The notes beneath the pieces are model-generated. The model saw only the letters and a list, made by a program, of their open reading frames with translations, ran no database searches and had not been told where the DNA came from. 64,000 nucleotides of DNA, taken from contig JAFGJS010000042.1 of the NCBI GenBank assembly GCA_016928995.1, forward strand, positions 1 to 64,000. Reading direction: 5' to 3'. Positions within the stretch are counted from its first letter, which is position 1, and every line of letters begins with the position of its first letter. Below are positions 25,878 to 39,149 of the stretch, in pieces. This DNA is from Candidatus Sumerlaeota bacterium. Its GTDB lineage: Bacteria > Sumerlaeota > Sumerlaeia > JAFGJS01. The translations under genes were made by a program, and so were the position numbers.

Positions 25878-28800
25878 TTACTCTTCGTCGTCTTCAGTTT
25901 CCATATCGTCGTCATCATCCATGTCTTCAGGCTCGTTTTCGTCTTCGTCGTCGAGTTCAACGTCAGCGAATGAATGAGACGGCTTGCTTGTCACAATGGC
26001 TTTATCCGGCTGTGTCTCTTCCTCGAGCTCTTCTTCCACGCTGCGTTCTTCTCCGGCAACGCCGACTTCGATGTTATGATGGATCGGCAGTCCGGTTCCA
26101 GCCGGAATCAGCAGACCCATGATGACGTTCTCCTTCAAGCCGCGCAGGTGATCAACGCGGCCGCGCACGGCGGCATCCGTCAACACGCGCGTCGTTTCCT
26201 GGAACGACGCGGCGGAGATGAATGAGTCGGTCTCCAGCGAGGCTTTTGTGAGTCCCAGCAGTTTGGGCTTGGCCCTGGCTGGCTCGCCGCCCTTGGAGAT
26301 CGCGCTTTCGTTTTCTTCCTGGAAGGCGAAGCGATCCACCTGTTGGCCGTAAAGGAAGGAGGTGTTGCCGACTTCCTCGATCACGACCTTCTTCAGCATC
26401 TGGCGGATGATCGCCTCGATGTGCTTGTCGTTAATCGACACGCCCTGCAGCCGGTAGACTTTTTGAATCTCTTGCAGCAGGAACTCCTGCACGGCTTTTT
26501 CGCCTTTGACGCGCAGGATGTCGTGCGGGCTGATCGAACCGTCGGTGAGTTGATCTCCGGCGCGCACGCGTTCGCCGTCGCGCACAAGGATGTGGCGGGC
26601 GTGCGGCACGGTGTAGAGGTCTTCTTCGCCGTTTTCCGCGACCACGGCGATTTTACGGGCGCCCTTGCTGATGCCGCGGAATTGCACGATCCCGTCGATG
26701 TCGGCGATGAGCGCCTGATCCTTGGGCTTGCGGGCTTCAAACAGCTCGTCCACGCGAGGCAAACCGCCGGTGATGTCGCGCGATTTGGTGACTGTGCGCG
26801 GAATACGCGCCAGCACGTCGCCGGCGATCACCTGGGAGCCGTCGGCCAGACCGGGGCTCAGAATCGTGCCGGCGGAAAGGGTGTGCTGACTGATCACATC
26901 GCCGTTTTCATCCACGATATGAATCTGCGGATGCAGTTCCTCGCGGTGCTCGCTGATCAGTTTCTGCACAGCCTCGGTGGCGGGATCCACTTCCTCGCGG
27001 AGCGTGATGCCGCTCACGATGTCATGGAACTTCACAGTGCCGCTGACTTCGGCGAGAATCGGCATGACTTGCGGGCTCCAGCGGATGAAGACGTCGCCTT
27101 CGCGCACGGCATCGTTCTCCATGCGCATGATGGTGGAGCCGTAGGGAATGTTCGGCAGAACCTGGACAGTCGTTCCGTTTTCGTCCTGCACGTGCACGTT
27201 GCCCGTGCGGTTGATCACGATCAATTCCTTCTGACCGGTCTGCTCATTCTTGCGTTCGATGTATTTCACGCCCTTCAGTTTGACATAGCCGTCGCTGTTG
27301 GATTGATACCAGCCTTCCAGCAACACGCTCGCCGTGCCGCCGATGTGGAAGGTGCGCAAGGTCAGCTGCGTGCCCGGCTCGCCGATGGACTGCGCAGCGA
27401 CAACGCCGACGGATTCGCCGAGTTGAACCATGCGGCCGGTAGCCATGTTCTGACCATAGCAACGGCAGCAGATGCCGCGGCGCGTTTCGCAGGTCAGCAC
27501 GCTGCGAATCAGCACTTCCTCAACGCCGGAATCCTCGATCTCACGGGCGAGTTGCTCCGTGATCATCTCGTTGCGCTTGCAGATCACTTCGCCGGTGTTT
27601 GGGTTCACAACGTCGTTCACCGGCACGCGGCCCAGCAGGCGGTCGCCCAAGCTTTCCAGCGTGCGCTCGCCCTGCGTGGTGACTTCCTTGATGGCGGTCA
27701 GCGTGATGCCGTTGTATGTCTGACAGTCGTCCTCGGTGATGATCAAATCCTGCACAACGTCCACCAGACGCCGCGTCAGGTAACCGGCATCGGAGGTCTT
27801 CAGCGCGGTGTCAGCCAAACCTTTGCGCGCGCCGTGGGTGGAGATGAAGTATTCCAGCACGGTAAGGCCTTCGCGGAAGTTGGAGACGATCGGCGTTTCA
27901 ATGATTTCGCCGACGCCGCCCGAGATTTTCTTGGTCGGTTTCTGCATCAGGCCGCGCATGCCCGCGAGCTGGCGGATTTGCTGTTCGTTGCCGCGCGCGC
28001 CGGAGACGGACATGATCAGAATCGGATTCATGCCGTGACGGTCGGCTTTCAGGCGGCTCATCATTTCGTGCGCCATGGTCTCGGTGGCGTGCGTCCAGAT
28101 ATCGATGATCTTGTTGTAACGCTCGCCGGCAGTCAGCACGCCGCGCTCCCATTGCTGCACGACTTTCAACGCCTCATCGCGAGCGCTGCCGATGATACTG
28201 CTCTTGTTTTCCGGAATCAGCATATCCCCGACGCAGATCGAAATGCCGCCGCGTTTGGCGTATTCGAAACCAAGATTTTTCATGTTGTCGAGCACGGCGG
28301 CGGTGGTCTTGCTGCCATGCCGTTTGTGAATCACGTGCACGATCTGTCCGATGATCTTGCTGGTCAGCACTTCGCCGGCGAATGCGTTGTTATCGTCGAA
28401 ATACGACACATCCGACGGCAGGATGCGCGAGAAGATGATGCGCCCGGGCGATGTCTTCACCAGTTCGCCATCGAGACGCACCTGGACTTCAGCGTGCAGT
28501 CCAACAATTTCCTGATTATAGGCCGAGATGCATTCCTGAGGCGAAGAAAACTTCATCCCCTCGCCCTTCTGGTCTTTGAGCATTTTGGTCAGGTAAAAGA
28601 GACCCAGCACGATGTCCTGCGAAGGCGTGGCCACGGGTTTGCCGCTCGACGGAGAGAGAATGTTGTTCTCCGCCAGCATGATCATCTGGGCTTCGAGTTT
28701 GGCCTCCGTGGAAAGCGGAACATGCACGGCCATCTGGTCGCCGTCGAAGTCAGCGTTGAAGGCTTTGCAGGCCAACGGGTGCAGACGGATGGCCTTGCCT

Positions 28801-30257
28801 TCGACCAATTTGGGCAGAAAGGCCTGGATGCCAAGACGGTGCAGCGTGGGCGCGCGGTTCAACATCACCGGATGCCCGACGATGATGTCGTCGAGGATGT
28901 CGTAGACAACGGGCTCTTCGCGCTCCATCATCTTTTTGGCGGCTTTGATCGTGTTCACAAAGCCGCGCCGTTCCAGTTCGTGAATGATGAACGGATCGAA
29001 AAGTTCGAGCGCCATTTTCTTCGGCAGGCCGCATTCATTGAAGCGCAGCTCCGGCCCAACGACGATGACCGAGCGGCCGGAATAGTCCACTCGCTTGCCC
29101 AGCAGGTTCTGACGGAAGCGGCCCTGCTTGCCTTTCAGCATGTCGCTGAGAGATTTCAACGGTCGATTATTGTGGCCTTTGGTCGGGCGGCTGCGGCGGC
29201 TGTTGTCGAACAGCGCGTCCACGGCTTCCTGCAGCATGCGTTTTTCGTTGCGCAGGATCACGTCCGGCGCCTTGAGTTCCATCAAGCGTTTCAGCCGGTT
29301 GTTGCGATTGATTACGCGGCGATACAGGTCGTTGAGGTCCGACGTGGCGAAACGGCCGCCGTCGAGGTGCACGAGCGGACGCAAATCCGGCGGAATCACC
29401 GGCAGCACGGAAAGCACCATCCATTCCGGCGAGTTGTTCGATTCCATGAAGGCGGAAACGACCTTGAGGCGCTTGATGACTTTGGTGCGTTTCTGGGTCG
29501 AGGTGGCCTTGCGCATTTCCATGGCCAGTTCGCTGCTCAGCGTCGCGATGTCGATTTTCTTCAGGAGCTCGCGCACGGCCTCGGCGCCGATCATGATCTT
29601 GACTTTGTCGCCGTAGATCTCAATGTACTTGCGGGCTTCTTCCTCGGAAAGCAGCTGGCGCGTTTTCAACGGCGTGTCGTCGCCGGCGTCCACCACGATG
29701 TATTCCTGAAAGTAAATCACCTTCTGCAAATCGCGCACACTGACGTCCACCAGGGTGGCGATGCGGCTGGTGGTCCCTTTGTAGAACCAGATGTGGCAGA
29801 CGGGCGCGGCGAGCTTGATATGGCCCATGCGATGGCGGCGCACCTTGGATTCGATCACTTCGACGCCGCAACGGTCGCAGACGATGCCTTTGTACTTGAT
29901 GCGTTTGTATTTTCCGCAGGCGCACTCCCAGTCTTTCACTGGGCCGAAGATGCGCTCGCAAAACAAGCCGTCTTTTTCCGGCTTGAAGGTGCGGTAGTTG
30001 ATCGTCTCCGGTTTCTTGACCTCGCCAAACGCGCAGTTGTCGATGTCGTCGCCGGTCTTGCCGCATTTGCATACGCCGCGCCGGTCGATCTGGCGGCAAT
30101 AGCGGCGCGACCAGTTCAGAATCTGGGCGGGCGAGGCGATGGAGATGCGGCTTAGCGCGTTCATGCCCTGCAGGTTCACCTCCGCGTTGGAATCACGTTC
30201 CAGCTGCTGCAGGATCGAACCGCCGATGGGCGTCTGGTTCATACGGGCCGTGGCCAT
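25878..30257 (-). CDS. rpoC: DNA-directed RNA polymerase subunit beta'
   Basis: RpoC forms half of the RNA polymerase active centre. The catalytic metal motif 'NADFDGDQM' is at about residues 501-509 (Asp503, Asp505, Asp507). The N-terminal zinc site is seen in '[20 protein letters not shown]' and the second in '[13 protein letters not shown]'. The product has 1459 residues, slightly longer than E. coli, mainly through an acidic tail ('[19 protein letters not shown]'). ATG 30255-30257 follows a GGGGG tract. It is 80 bases downstream of rpoB and is the last gene of the operon. Confidence 0.97.
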   Translation of the reverse strand: MATARMNQTPIGGSILQQLERDSNAEVNLQGMNALSRISIASPAQILNWSRRYCRQIDRRGVCKCGKTGDDIDNCAFGEVKKPETINYRTFKPEKDGLFCERIFGPVKDWECACGKYKRIKYKGIVCDRCGVEVIESKVRRHRMGHIKLAAPVCHIWFYKGTTSRIATLVDVSVRDLQKVIYFQEYIVVDAGDDTPLKTRQLLSEEEARKYIEIYGDKVKIMIGAEAVRELLKKIDIATLSSELAMEMRKATSTQKRTKVIKRLKVVSAFMESNNSPEWMVLSVLPVIPPDLRPLVHLDGGRFATSDLNDLYRRVINRNNRLKRLMELKAPDVILRNEKRMLQEAVDALFDNSRRSRPTKGHNNRPLKSLSDMLKGKQGRFRQNLLGKRVDYSGRSVIVVGPELRFNECGLPKKMALELFDPFIIHELERRGFVNTIKAAKKMMEREEPVVYDILDDIIVGHPVMLNRAPTLHRLGIQAFLPKLVEGKAIRLHPLACKAFNADFDGDQMAVHVPLSTEAKLEAQMIMLAENNILSPSSGKPVATPSQDIVLGLFYLTKMLKDQKGEGMKFSSPQECISAYNQEIVGLHAEVQVRLDGELVKTSPGRIIFSRILPSDVSYFDDNNAFAGEVLTSKIIGQIVHVIHKRHGSKTTAAVLDNMKNLGFEYAKRGGISICVGDMLIPENKSSIIGSARDEALKVVQQWERGVLTAGERYNKIIDIWTHATETMAHEMMSRLKADRHGMNPILIMSVSGARGNEQQIRQLAGMRGLMQKPTKKISGGVGEIIETPIVSNFREGLTVLEYFISTHGARKGLADTALKTSDAGYLTRRLVDVVQDLIITEDDCQTYNGITLTAIKEVTTQGERTLESLGDRLLGRVPVNDVVNPNTGEVICKRNEMITEQLAREIEDSGVEEVLIRSVLTCETRRGICCRCYGQNMATGRMVQLGESVGVVAAQSIGEPGTQLTLRTFHIGGTASVLLEGWYQSNSDGYVKLKGVKYIERKNEQTGQKELIVINRTGNVHVQDENGTTVQVLPNIPYGSTIMRMENDAVREGDVFIRWSPQVMPILAEVSGTVKFHDIVSGITLREEVDPATEAVQKLISEHREELHPQIHIVDENGDVISQHTLSAGTILSPGLADGSQVIAGDVLARIPRTVTKSRDITGGLPRVDELFEARKPKDQALIADIDGIVQFRGISKGARKIAVVAENGEEDLYTVPHARHILVRDGERVRAGDQLTDGSISPHDILRVKGEKAVQEFLLQEIQKVYRLQGVSINDKHIEAIIRQMLKKVVIEEVGNTSFLYGQQVDRFAFQEENESAISKGGEPARAKPKLLGLTKASLETDSFISAASFQETTRVLTDAAVRGRVDHLRGLKENVIMGLLIPAGTGLPIHHNIEVGVAGEERSVEEELEEETQPDKAIVTSKPSHSFADVELDDEDENEPEDMDDDDDMETEDDEE

Positions 30258-30337
30258 GTGTGGAACCCCCGTGTATGGTTATATTTTCTTAATCGCATGA
30301 AATAAACTTAATTGATTCTCTAAGCCGGCTTGCCGAT

Positions 30338-34570
<4,233 letters not shown>

Positions 34571-34976
34571 GGAGAGGAACCTCCTGGTGGTTTGGCGTGC
34601 GTTAAACAAAAGGGAGCAGGCTCTTTCAGCCGGCGGCGCATCCTGCCATGGCCCTGCCGCCTTTTGTTGAACGCATAGCGATCATAAGCACAAAAAGCCC
34701 CAATTCAGTTGACTCGCTGTTCCTCTCAATTCCAAGGATACGAGCGGCAACTGATGGGGGTCTAAGGACCATTCACTATGCCGTCTTTTTTGCACTTGCG
34801 CCGAATCGAAACAAATTCTTGTCCGATTTTTCTCCGCACGCCTATTCGTCGTTTTTCCGCATGCGGGAAGTTACTATTTGATCAAAACGCCCTGCGAAAT
34901 GCAAGGGCGAAATCCCTGACCGAAGCCGTCAAAACGCGACGGCTTCGATCAGGATAAACAACTGACTTGAAAGTAC
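34571..34976. other. rplL-rpoB spacer
   Basis: About 400 bases with no believable gene lie between the rplL stop and the rpoB start, on the minus strand of transcription. It holds a strong hairpin near rplL (separate entry) and the rpoB AGGAGG ribosome site at its low-coordinate end. Such spacers often contain an attenuator or RNase III site that lowers rpoB relative to the ribosomal proteins. Confidence 0.5.
34917..34951 (-). terminator. Hairpin between rplL and rpoB (candidate attenuator or processing site)
   Basis: Arms at 34917-34930 and 34938-34951 (TGACCGAAGCCGTC and GACGGCTTCGATCA) pair over 14 positions with one C/A mismatch around a 7-base loop. No T-run follows on the minus strand, so full termination is unlikely. 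Partial termination or RNase cleavage fits better. Confidence 0.5.
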
Positions 34977-35372
34977 TTACTTAACTTCAACCTCTGCGCC
35001 GGCGTCCTTCAGCTGCTTGGCCACTTTCTCGGCCTCTTCTTTCGGGACGTCTTTCATCACGTCGCACGGAGCGCTTTCCACCAGGTCCTTGGCTTCTTTC
35101 AAGCCCTGGCCGGTGATGGCGCGGATTTCCTTGATGACCTTGATCTTCTCAGGGCCGAAGGATTTCATGTGCACCGTGAATTCGGTTTGCTCGGCGGCGG
35201 CTTCCGCAGGAGCTGCGGCGGCGGCGCCGGGCATGGCGGCCATCATCATGCCGCCGGCGGGCGCGGAGGCTTCCACGTCGAATTTTTCGCAGAACGCGTC
35301 CACGAATTCTTTTACCTGGACCAGGTTCCATTCGGACACTGCGTCCAAAACTTCAGTCGGGGTCAAAGCCAT
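34977..35372 (-). CDS. rplL: 50S ribosomal protein L7/L12
   Basis: L7/L12 forms the ribosome stalk that recruits translation factors. The 131-residue protein has the N-terminal dimerisation domain, an Ala-rich hinge ('[18 protein letters not shown]'), and the C-terminal domain '[20 protein letters not shown]' ending '[13 protein letters not shown]'. ATG 35370-35372 has an AAGGAG site 8 bases upstream. It is downstream of rplJ as is usual. Confidence 0.97.
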   Translation of the reverse strand: MALTPTEVLDAVSEWNLVQVKEFVDAFCEKFDVEASAPAGGMMMAAMPGAAAAAPAEAAAEQTEFTVHMKSFGPEKIKVIKEIRAITGQGLKEAKDLVESAPCDVMKDVPKEEAEKVAKQLKDAGAEVEVK

Positions 35373-35452
35373 TTTTCTATCTCCTTAGGATTGTGTTTTG
35401 TTTTGAATTTTTTAAGTCGTTCGTTGACGCCGCTCAGCGGCGACCGCCGTTT

Positions 35453-36010
35453 TTACGCTTCTTCCAGCTTGGCGGCGTAGTTCTGGAATGCGTTGAGCAT
35501 TTTGCGGCGCGAATTCTCCAGCATGCAGGCGACTTCGCGTTGCGGAGCGGTCATCATATACGCGACCTGCCGCAAGGGCTGCAACATCGAGCCGGCCAGC
35601 TGACCGCGCAATTCGCGCAGCCCGGGCATTTTCGACAGGGCTTTCACACCGTCGGCTTCAAGGACTTCCGAACCCAGGATCGCGCCCTTCAGTTCGAACT
35701 TCTTGTTGTCATCGGCGTATTTCAGCACCGTCTTGGCCAGCGCGACAGGATCTTCGAATCCGAACGCCACGCCTGTCGGGCCTTTGATCTTCAGACCCAG
35801 ATTATTCGCCGCTGGATTATCGCCCAGGGCGATCTTCATCAGGCGGTTCTTGACGACGTGGAACTCGGCGTTTTCCTGACGCAGCCGTTTGCGCAGATCA
35901 TCCATATCGGCCACGGTCATGCCGCGATAATCGGCCAGCACCATCACCTGAGAACCATCGACCATTTCGGTCAGTTCTTTGACGACTTGCGCTTTCTTAG
36001 GATTGGGCAC
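35453..36010 (-). CDS. rplJ: 50S ribosomal protein L10
   Basis: L10 is the stalk base that holds the L7/L12 dimers. The conserved core runs from 'PNPKKAQVVKELTEMVDG' through 'VLADYRGMTVADMDDLRK' and 'FHVVKNRLMKIALGDN' to 'LRELRGQLAGSMLQPLRQ'. I chose the GTG at 36008-36010 (185 aa) because AGAAGGGGG lies about 8 bases upstream and homology begins right there. A GTG at 36019 and an ATG at 36049 are in frame, but the first is too close to the ribosome site and the second has none. Confidence 0.93.
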   Translation of the reverse strand: MPNPKKAQVVKELTEMVDGSQVMVLADYRGMTVADMDDLRKRLRQENAEFHVVKNRLMKIALGDNPAANNLGLKIKGPTGVAFGFEDPVALAKTVLKYADDNKKFELKGAILGSEVLEADGVKALSKMPGLRELRGQLAGSMLQPLRQVAYMMTAPQREVACMLENSRRKMLNAFQNYAAKLEEA

Positions 36011-36343
36011 CCGCTTCACCCCCCTTCTCAAAATAGCCGCCCGAGCCATGTTCAACGGCGCCGCATGCTTCTGACGGCGTCCAGTGGATCGCCGCCGTTC
36101 AAAACAAAACGACAACCTCGGAACTCAAGACCCTCGGCAGGCGCTCCGCTTACGCGGGCTTTGACGGCGAAAGGCCGGACCTGCTGTCTTCAGACTCAAG
36201 CGAGTTGTGGCGTTTATTTTAGATTTCAGAGTTTAGAGTTCAGTGTTCAGCATCGCCGGACCGGTCAGACTCGTCCGACATGTCCGGCAATCATTTTTTC
36301 TGAACCATAGCCCCGAATTAAAATCCAATCTCGAACTTAAAAC
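36011..36343. other. rplA-rplJ spacer (L10 leader region) with stutter repeat
   Basis: About 330 bases between rplA and rplJ. In bacteria this is where the L10-binding leader RNA that controls rplJ-rplL normally lies, but I cannot fold it by eye to confirm this. The rplA-proximal part, about 36215-36262, is a low-complexity run of 'CAGAGTTTAGAGTTCAGTGT' type, similar to one after rplK. Confidence 0.45.
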
Positions 36344-37030
36344 TTATTCCGCCGCGATCCGGAAGCCCGGTCCCATGGTCGAGCTGATCGCGATGCTTTT
36401 CACATAGCCGCCCTTCACGCTCGACGGACGCTTGCGCATCAATTCGTCAATCAGCGCCTTGGCGTTTTCCGCGATTTGCTCGGCGGTGAACTCCACCTTG
36501 CCGATGGCACATTGCACGATGCCCTTGCGCTCGACGCGGAACTGAATCTGGCCGGATTTCAGGTTCTGCACCGCTTCAGCGACGTTCGGCGTCACGGTGC
36601 CGGTCTTGGGGTTCGGCATCAGGCCGCGCGGACCGAGCACCTTGCCCAGACGGCCGACGACGCGCATCATGTCCGGCGTGGCTACGCAAGCGTCGAATTC
36701 CAGCCAACCCTCTTTCTGAATCTTGTCCGCCAATTCGTCGTCGCCCACGAAGTCCGCGCCGGCCTGCTCCGCCTCTTTGGCGGCTTCGCCCTTGGCGAAA
36801 ACCAGCACGCGCACATCTTTTCCCGTGCCATGCGGCAGGGCGACGGTGCCGCGGATCTGCTGATCCGCATGGCGCGGATCGACATTCAGACGAACGGCGA
36901 GGTCGATGCTTTCGTTGAATTTTGCGTAGCGGATTTCTTTGATCTTCGTCGCCGCGTCAAGCAAGGAGTAAGTGGCGTTTCGATCAACGGCTTCCGCGGC
37001 TTTGCGGTAATTCTTGCCATGATGACCCAT
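36344..37030 (-). CDS. rplA: 50S ribosomal protein L1
   Basis: L1 forms the mobile L1 stalk of the ribosome, helps tRNA leave the E site, and represses its own operon by binding mRNA. The 228-residue protein has the conserved '[20 protein letters not shown]' block, '[19 protein letters not shown]' and C-terminal '[16 protein letters not shown]'. ATG 37028-37030 follows GGAGGCAAAAA. It lies 141 bases downstream of rplK. Confidence 0.97.
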   Translation of the reverse strand: MGHHGKNYRKAAEAVDRNATYSLLDAATKIKEIRYAKFNESIDLAVRLNVDPRHADQQIRGTVALPHGTGKDVRVLVFAKGEAAKEAEQAGADFVGDDELADKIQKEGWLEFDACVATPDMMRVVGRLGKVLGPRGLMPNPKTGTVTPNVAEAVQNLKSGQIQFRVERKGIVQCAIGKVEFTAEQIAENAKALIDELMRKRPSSVKGGYVKSIAISSTMGPGFRIAAE

Positions 37031-37171
37031 TTTTTGCCTCCACGTGGTTCATGCGGCCGGGTATCCGAGCCTCCCACGGTTTTAAAGAGTTTAGAGTTTA
37101 GAGATCAGAATCAGAAAGCAACGTTCAGTTTTTCTGACGTTTCTAGCTCTGAATCATAAATTCCGGTTTGC

Positions 37172-37597
37172 TTAGTCCTTCACAGTGACGCCCATGCTGC
37201 GCGCCGTGCCGGCCAGCATGCTGATCTGCGACTCCAGCTTGTGGGCATTCAGATCAGGCAGCTTCATCTTGGCGATCTCCGCCAGTTGGCTTTTGCTGAT
37301 TGTGCCGACCTTTTGCTTGTTCGACTGCGGAGAGCCTTTGTCCAGCTTGATCGCGCGTTTGATCAGCACGGAGGCCGGAGGGCTTTTGAGTTCGAACGTG
37401 AACGAGCGGTCGCTGTAAATCGTCACGATCGCGGGGATGATCAGACCCGGCTTGTCCTGCGTCTTGGAGTTGAACGCCTTGCAGAACTCCATGATGTTGA
37501 TGCCGTGCGCGCCGAGCGCCGGACCGACCGGAGGGGCCGGATTAGCCTGTCCCCCCGGGCATTGCAGTTTGACTTTGGCCACTTCTTTTTTCGCCAT
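37172..37597 (-). CDS. rplK: 50S ribosomal protein L11
   Basis: L11 builds the GTPase-associated centre and is needed for the stringent response. The 141-residue protein has '[20 protein letters not shown]', 'MEFCKAFN' and '[17 protein letters not shown]', and ends '[13 protein letters not shown]'. The ATG is at 37595-37597. The spacer between rplK and rplA contains stutter sequence (AAAGAGTTTAGAGTTTAGAG, 37083-37102). Confidence 0.97.
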   Translation of the reverse strand: MAKKEVAKVKLQCPGGQANPAPPVGPALGAHGINIMEFCKAFNSKTQDKPGLIIPAIVTIYSDRSFTFELKSPPASVLIKRAIKLDKGSPQSNKQKVGTISKSQLAEIAKMKLPDLNAHKLESQISMLAGTARSMGVTVKD

Positions 37598-37650
37598 GAT
37601 TCGTAGTTCCTGCGGTTATTTTTAGGATTCTTTATTTTCTTTCTTCGAAA

Positions 37651-38184
37651 TCAAACGCCTTCGACTTGCAAGACATCAAGCTCCACGGCCGTGCTGCGGC
37701 CCAGGATGTTCACCATCACTTTCAACCGCTGCTTTTCCGCATCCACTTCCTGCACGGTGCCGGTGAAGTTGACGAATGGCCCGTCGACGACCTTGACCTG
37801 CTCGCCGACGTTGTAGCTGATTTCAGCCTTCGGCTTCTCCTCTTCGGCTTGCTGCCGGTTGAGGATCTGATCCACCTCCGCCTGATTCAGCGGGATTGGA
37901 ATCGTGCCGTCTCCGACAAAACCGGCGACGCCGGGCACCTTGGTGATCAGGTTGAACAGATCGTCATCGGGCTCCATATGCACCAGCACGTAACCGGGCA
38001 TCATGATTTTCTGCCGGATTTCTTTCTTCCCTTTTTTGATCTCGACCACGTTTTCCATCGGGATGAAAAGCTGGTCGAACCGGTCGCGGTAGCCTTCCAC
38101 CGTGACAAGGTGATCCACTGTGGTTTGAACTTTATTTTCAAACCCAGAGTACGTATGTAATGCAAACCACTGCATGTTATCCAT
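37651..38184 (-). CDS. nusG: Transcription termination/antitermination protein NusG
   Basis: NusG binds RNA polymerase and links it to Rho or the ribosome. The 177-residue protein has the NGN domain ('MQWFALHTYSGFENKVQ', 'MMPGYVLVHMEPDD', 'VAGFVGDGTIPIPLNQ') and a C-terminal KOW domain ('VGEQVKVVDGPFVNFTGTV'). ATG 38182-38184 lies 22 bases after secE, an operon pair conserved across bacteria. Confidence 0.96.
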   Translation of the reverse strand: MDNMQWFALHTYSGFENKVQTTVDHLVTVEGYRDRFDQLFIPMENVVEIKKGKKEIRQKIMMPGYVLVHMEPDDDLFNLITKVPGVAGFVGDGTIPIPLNQAEVDQILNRQQAEEEKPKAEISYNVGEQVKVVDGPFVNFTGTVQEVDAEKQRLKVMVNILGRSTAVELDVLQVEGV

Positions 38185-38206
38185 GAATCCGTTCGTCCCG
38201 GCAGGT

Positions 38207-38413
38207 TTACTTGATGCCCAGCACCATTTCGATCAAGGTTTTATTCAGGCCGATGTCAACCAGCCAGATGAACATGGAGACTAAGATCGTGGCAATCAGC
38301 ACCGCATATGTGTCGGACACGATCTGGTTCTTGTTGGGCCAGGAAACCTTCTCCATCTCTACCCGCACTTCTTTGAAGAAGCGCACTGTGCTTTCCGTCC
38401 ATCTTCGAAACAT
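38207..38413 (-). CDS. secE: Preprotein translocase subunit SecE
   Basis: SecE clamps the SecY channel in the inner membrane. The 68-residue protein is the short single-helix form: a basic amphipathic start 'RFFKEVRVEMEKVSWPNKNQ' and a membrane helix 'VLIATILVSMFIWLVDIGL'. I prefer ATG 38411-38413 because AGGCGG then sits 8 bases upstream. The next ATG up, 38417-38419, would leave only 2 bases. The gene lies directly between tRNA-Trp and nusG. Confidence 0.93.
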   Translation of the reverse strand: MFRRWTESTVRFFKEVRVEMEKVSWPNKNQIVSDTYAVLIATILVSMFIWLVDIGLNKTLIEMVLGIK

Positions 38414-38474
38414 AATCATTGCCGCCTGAATGAGATTCCGCTTGCTTTACGAGAAAACGAAGCGGATTGAAAGC

Positions 38475-38550
38475 TGGCAGGTCAGGAGGGAATCGAACCC
38501 CCAACCCCCGGTTTTGGAGACCGGTGCTCTGCCAATTGAGCTACTGACCT
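38475..38550 (-). tRNA. trnW: tRNA-Trp (anticodon CCA)
   Basis: On the minus strand the cloverleaf is complete. The acceptor stem is AGGTCAG with CTGACCT. The D stem is GCTC/GAGC. The anticodon stem CCGGT/ACCGG holds the loop CTCCAAA, giving anticodon CCA. The T stem is GGGGG/CCCTC with a TTCGATT loop. The discriminator is G and the 3' CCA is encoded. It stands immediately upstream of secE-nusG, the order seen in many bacteria. Confidence 0.96.
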
Positions 38551-39149
38551 GCATACGGCGGTTTGAGACGCCTGAGACAGTGTGAAATGAACCAATTGCA
38601 AATCACCGGTCTCATTCTCAGGATTCCCCCGCACACACCAACGCCTGCAAAGCGCATTCATGCCTAGCGCTTTGCAAGCAAATCGCTGAAAATAAAAAAC
38701 TTAGGTCGCTTGCCACTTGCTTTTCCAGTGAACAAGAAGGCGAATTTCAACAGTGTGCATGCACTATGTCAAGCAGAATTTAGCGGCTTATGCACAATTT
38801 TCCACATGAAAAACGGCACACAGCCGGCAGCGTCAGCTATGATGCGAAACAATTCGGATTTCTCAACTTATACTGATGCGCTGGAAGATTCTCATTTTGG
38901 CTTTCGCGATCGAACATGCAAGCTCGATATTCAGTATAGAGTCTGTAAAGATTGTATCGGATTAAAGATGAAGGTTGCTTCAACATCAGGATGTCTCCCT
39001 GGAAATTAGAACGGCGCTTGAGGGAATATTTGCTTGACCAGAAGCCGCTTTCGTATGCAGTTTTGAGATGTTGGACCAATTGAGGTTGAGGTTCTGTTTT
39101 TTTCCGCTTTCGCGGCAGTGAATTCCATTGACGAAACATTCGCACGCTT
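38551..39149. other. Intergenic region upstream of trnW, with a perfect dyad
   Basis: About 600 bases between divergent units. TGCAAAGCGC (38646-38655) and GCGCTTTGCA (38667-38676) form a perfect 10-bp inverted repeat around 11 bases, without a T-run. It could be an operator or structured RNA. The rest holds no believable gene. The promoter of the trnW-rpoC operon must lie at the left end of this region. Confidence 0.45.

Noticed and set aside
26343-30155. Very long open frame on the plus strand opposite rpoC
   Set aside because: It is a by-product of rpoC codon composition, since the minus strand carries full RpoC motifs. The plus frame is rich in His/Ala/Asp/Val with no domain pattern.
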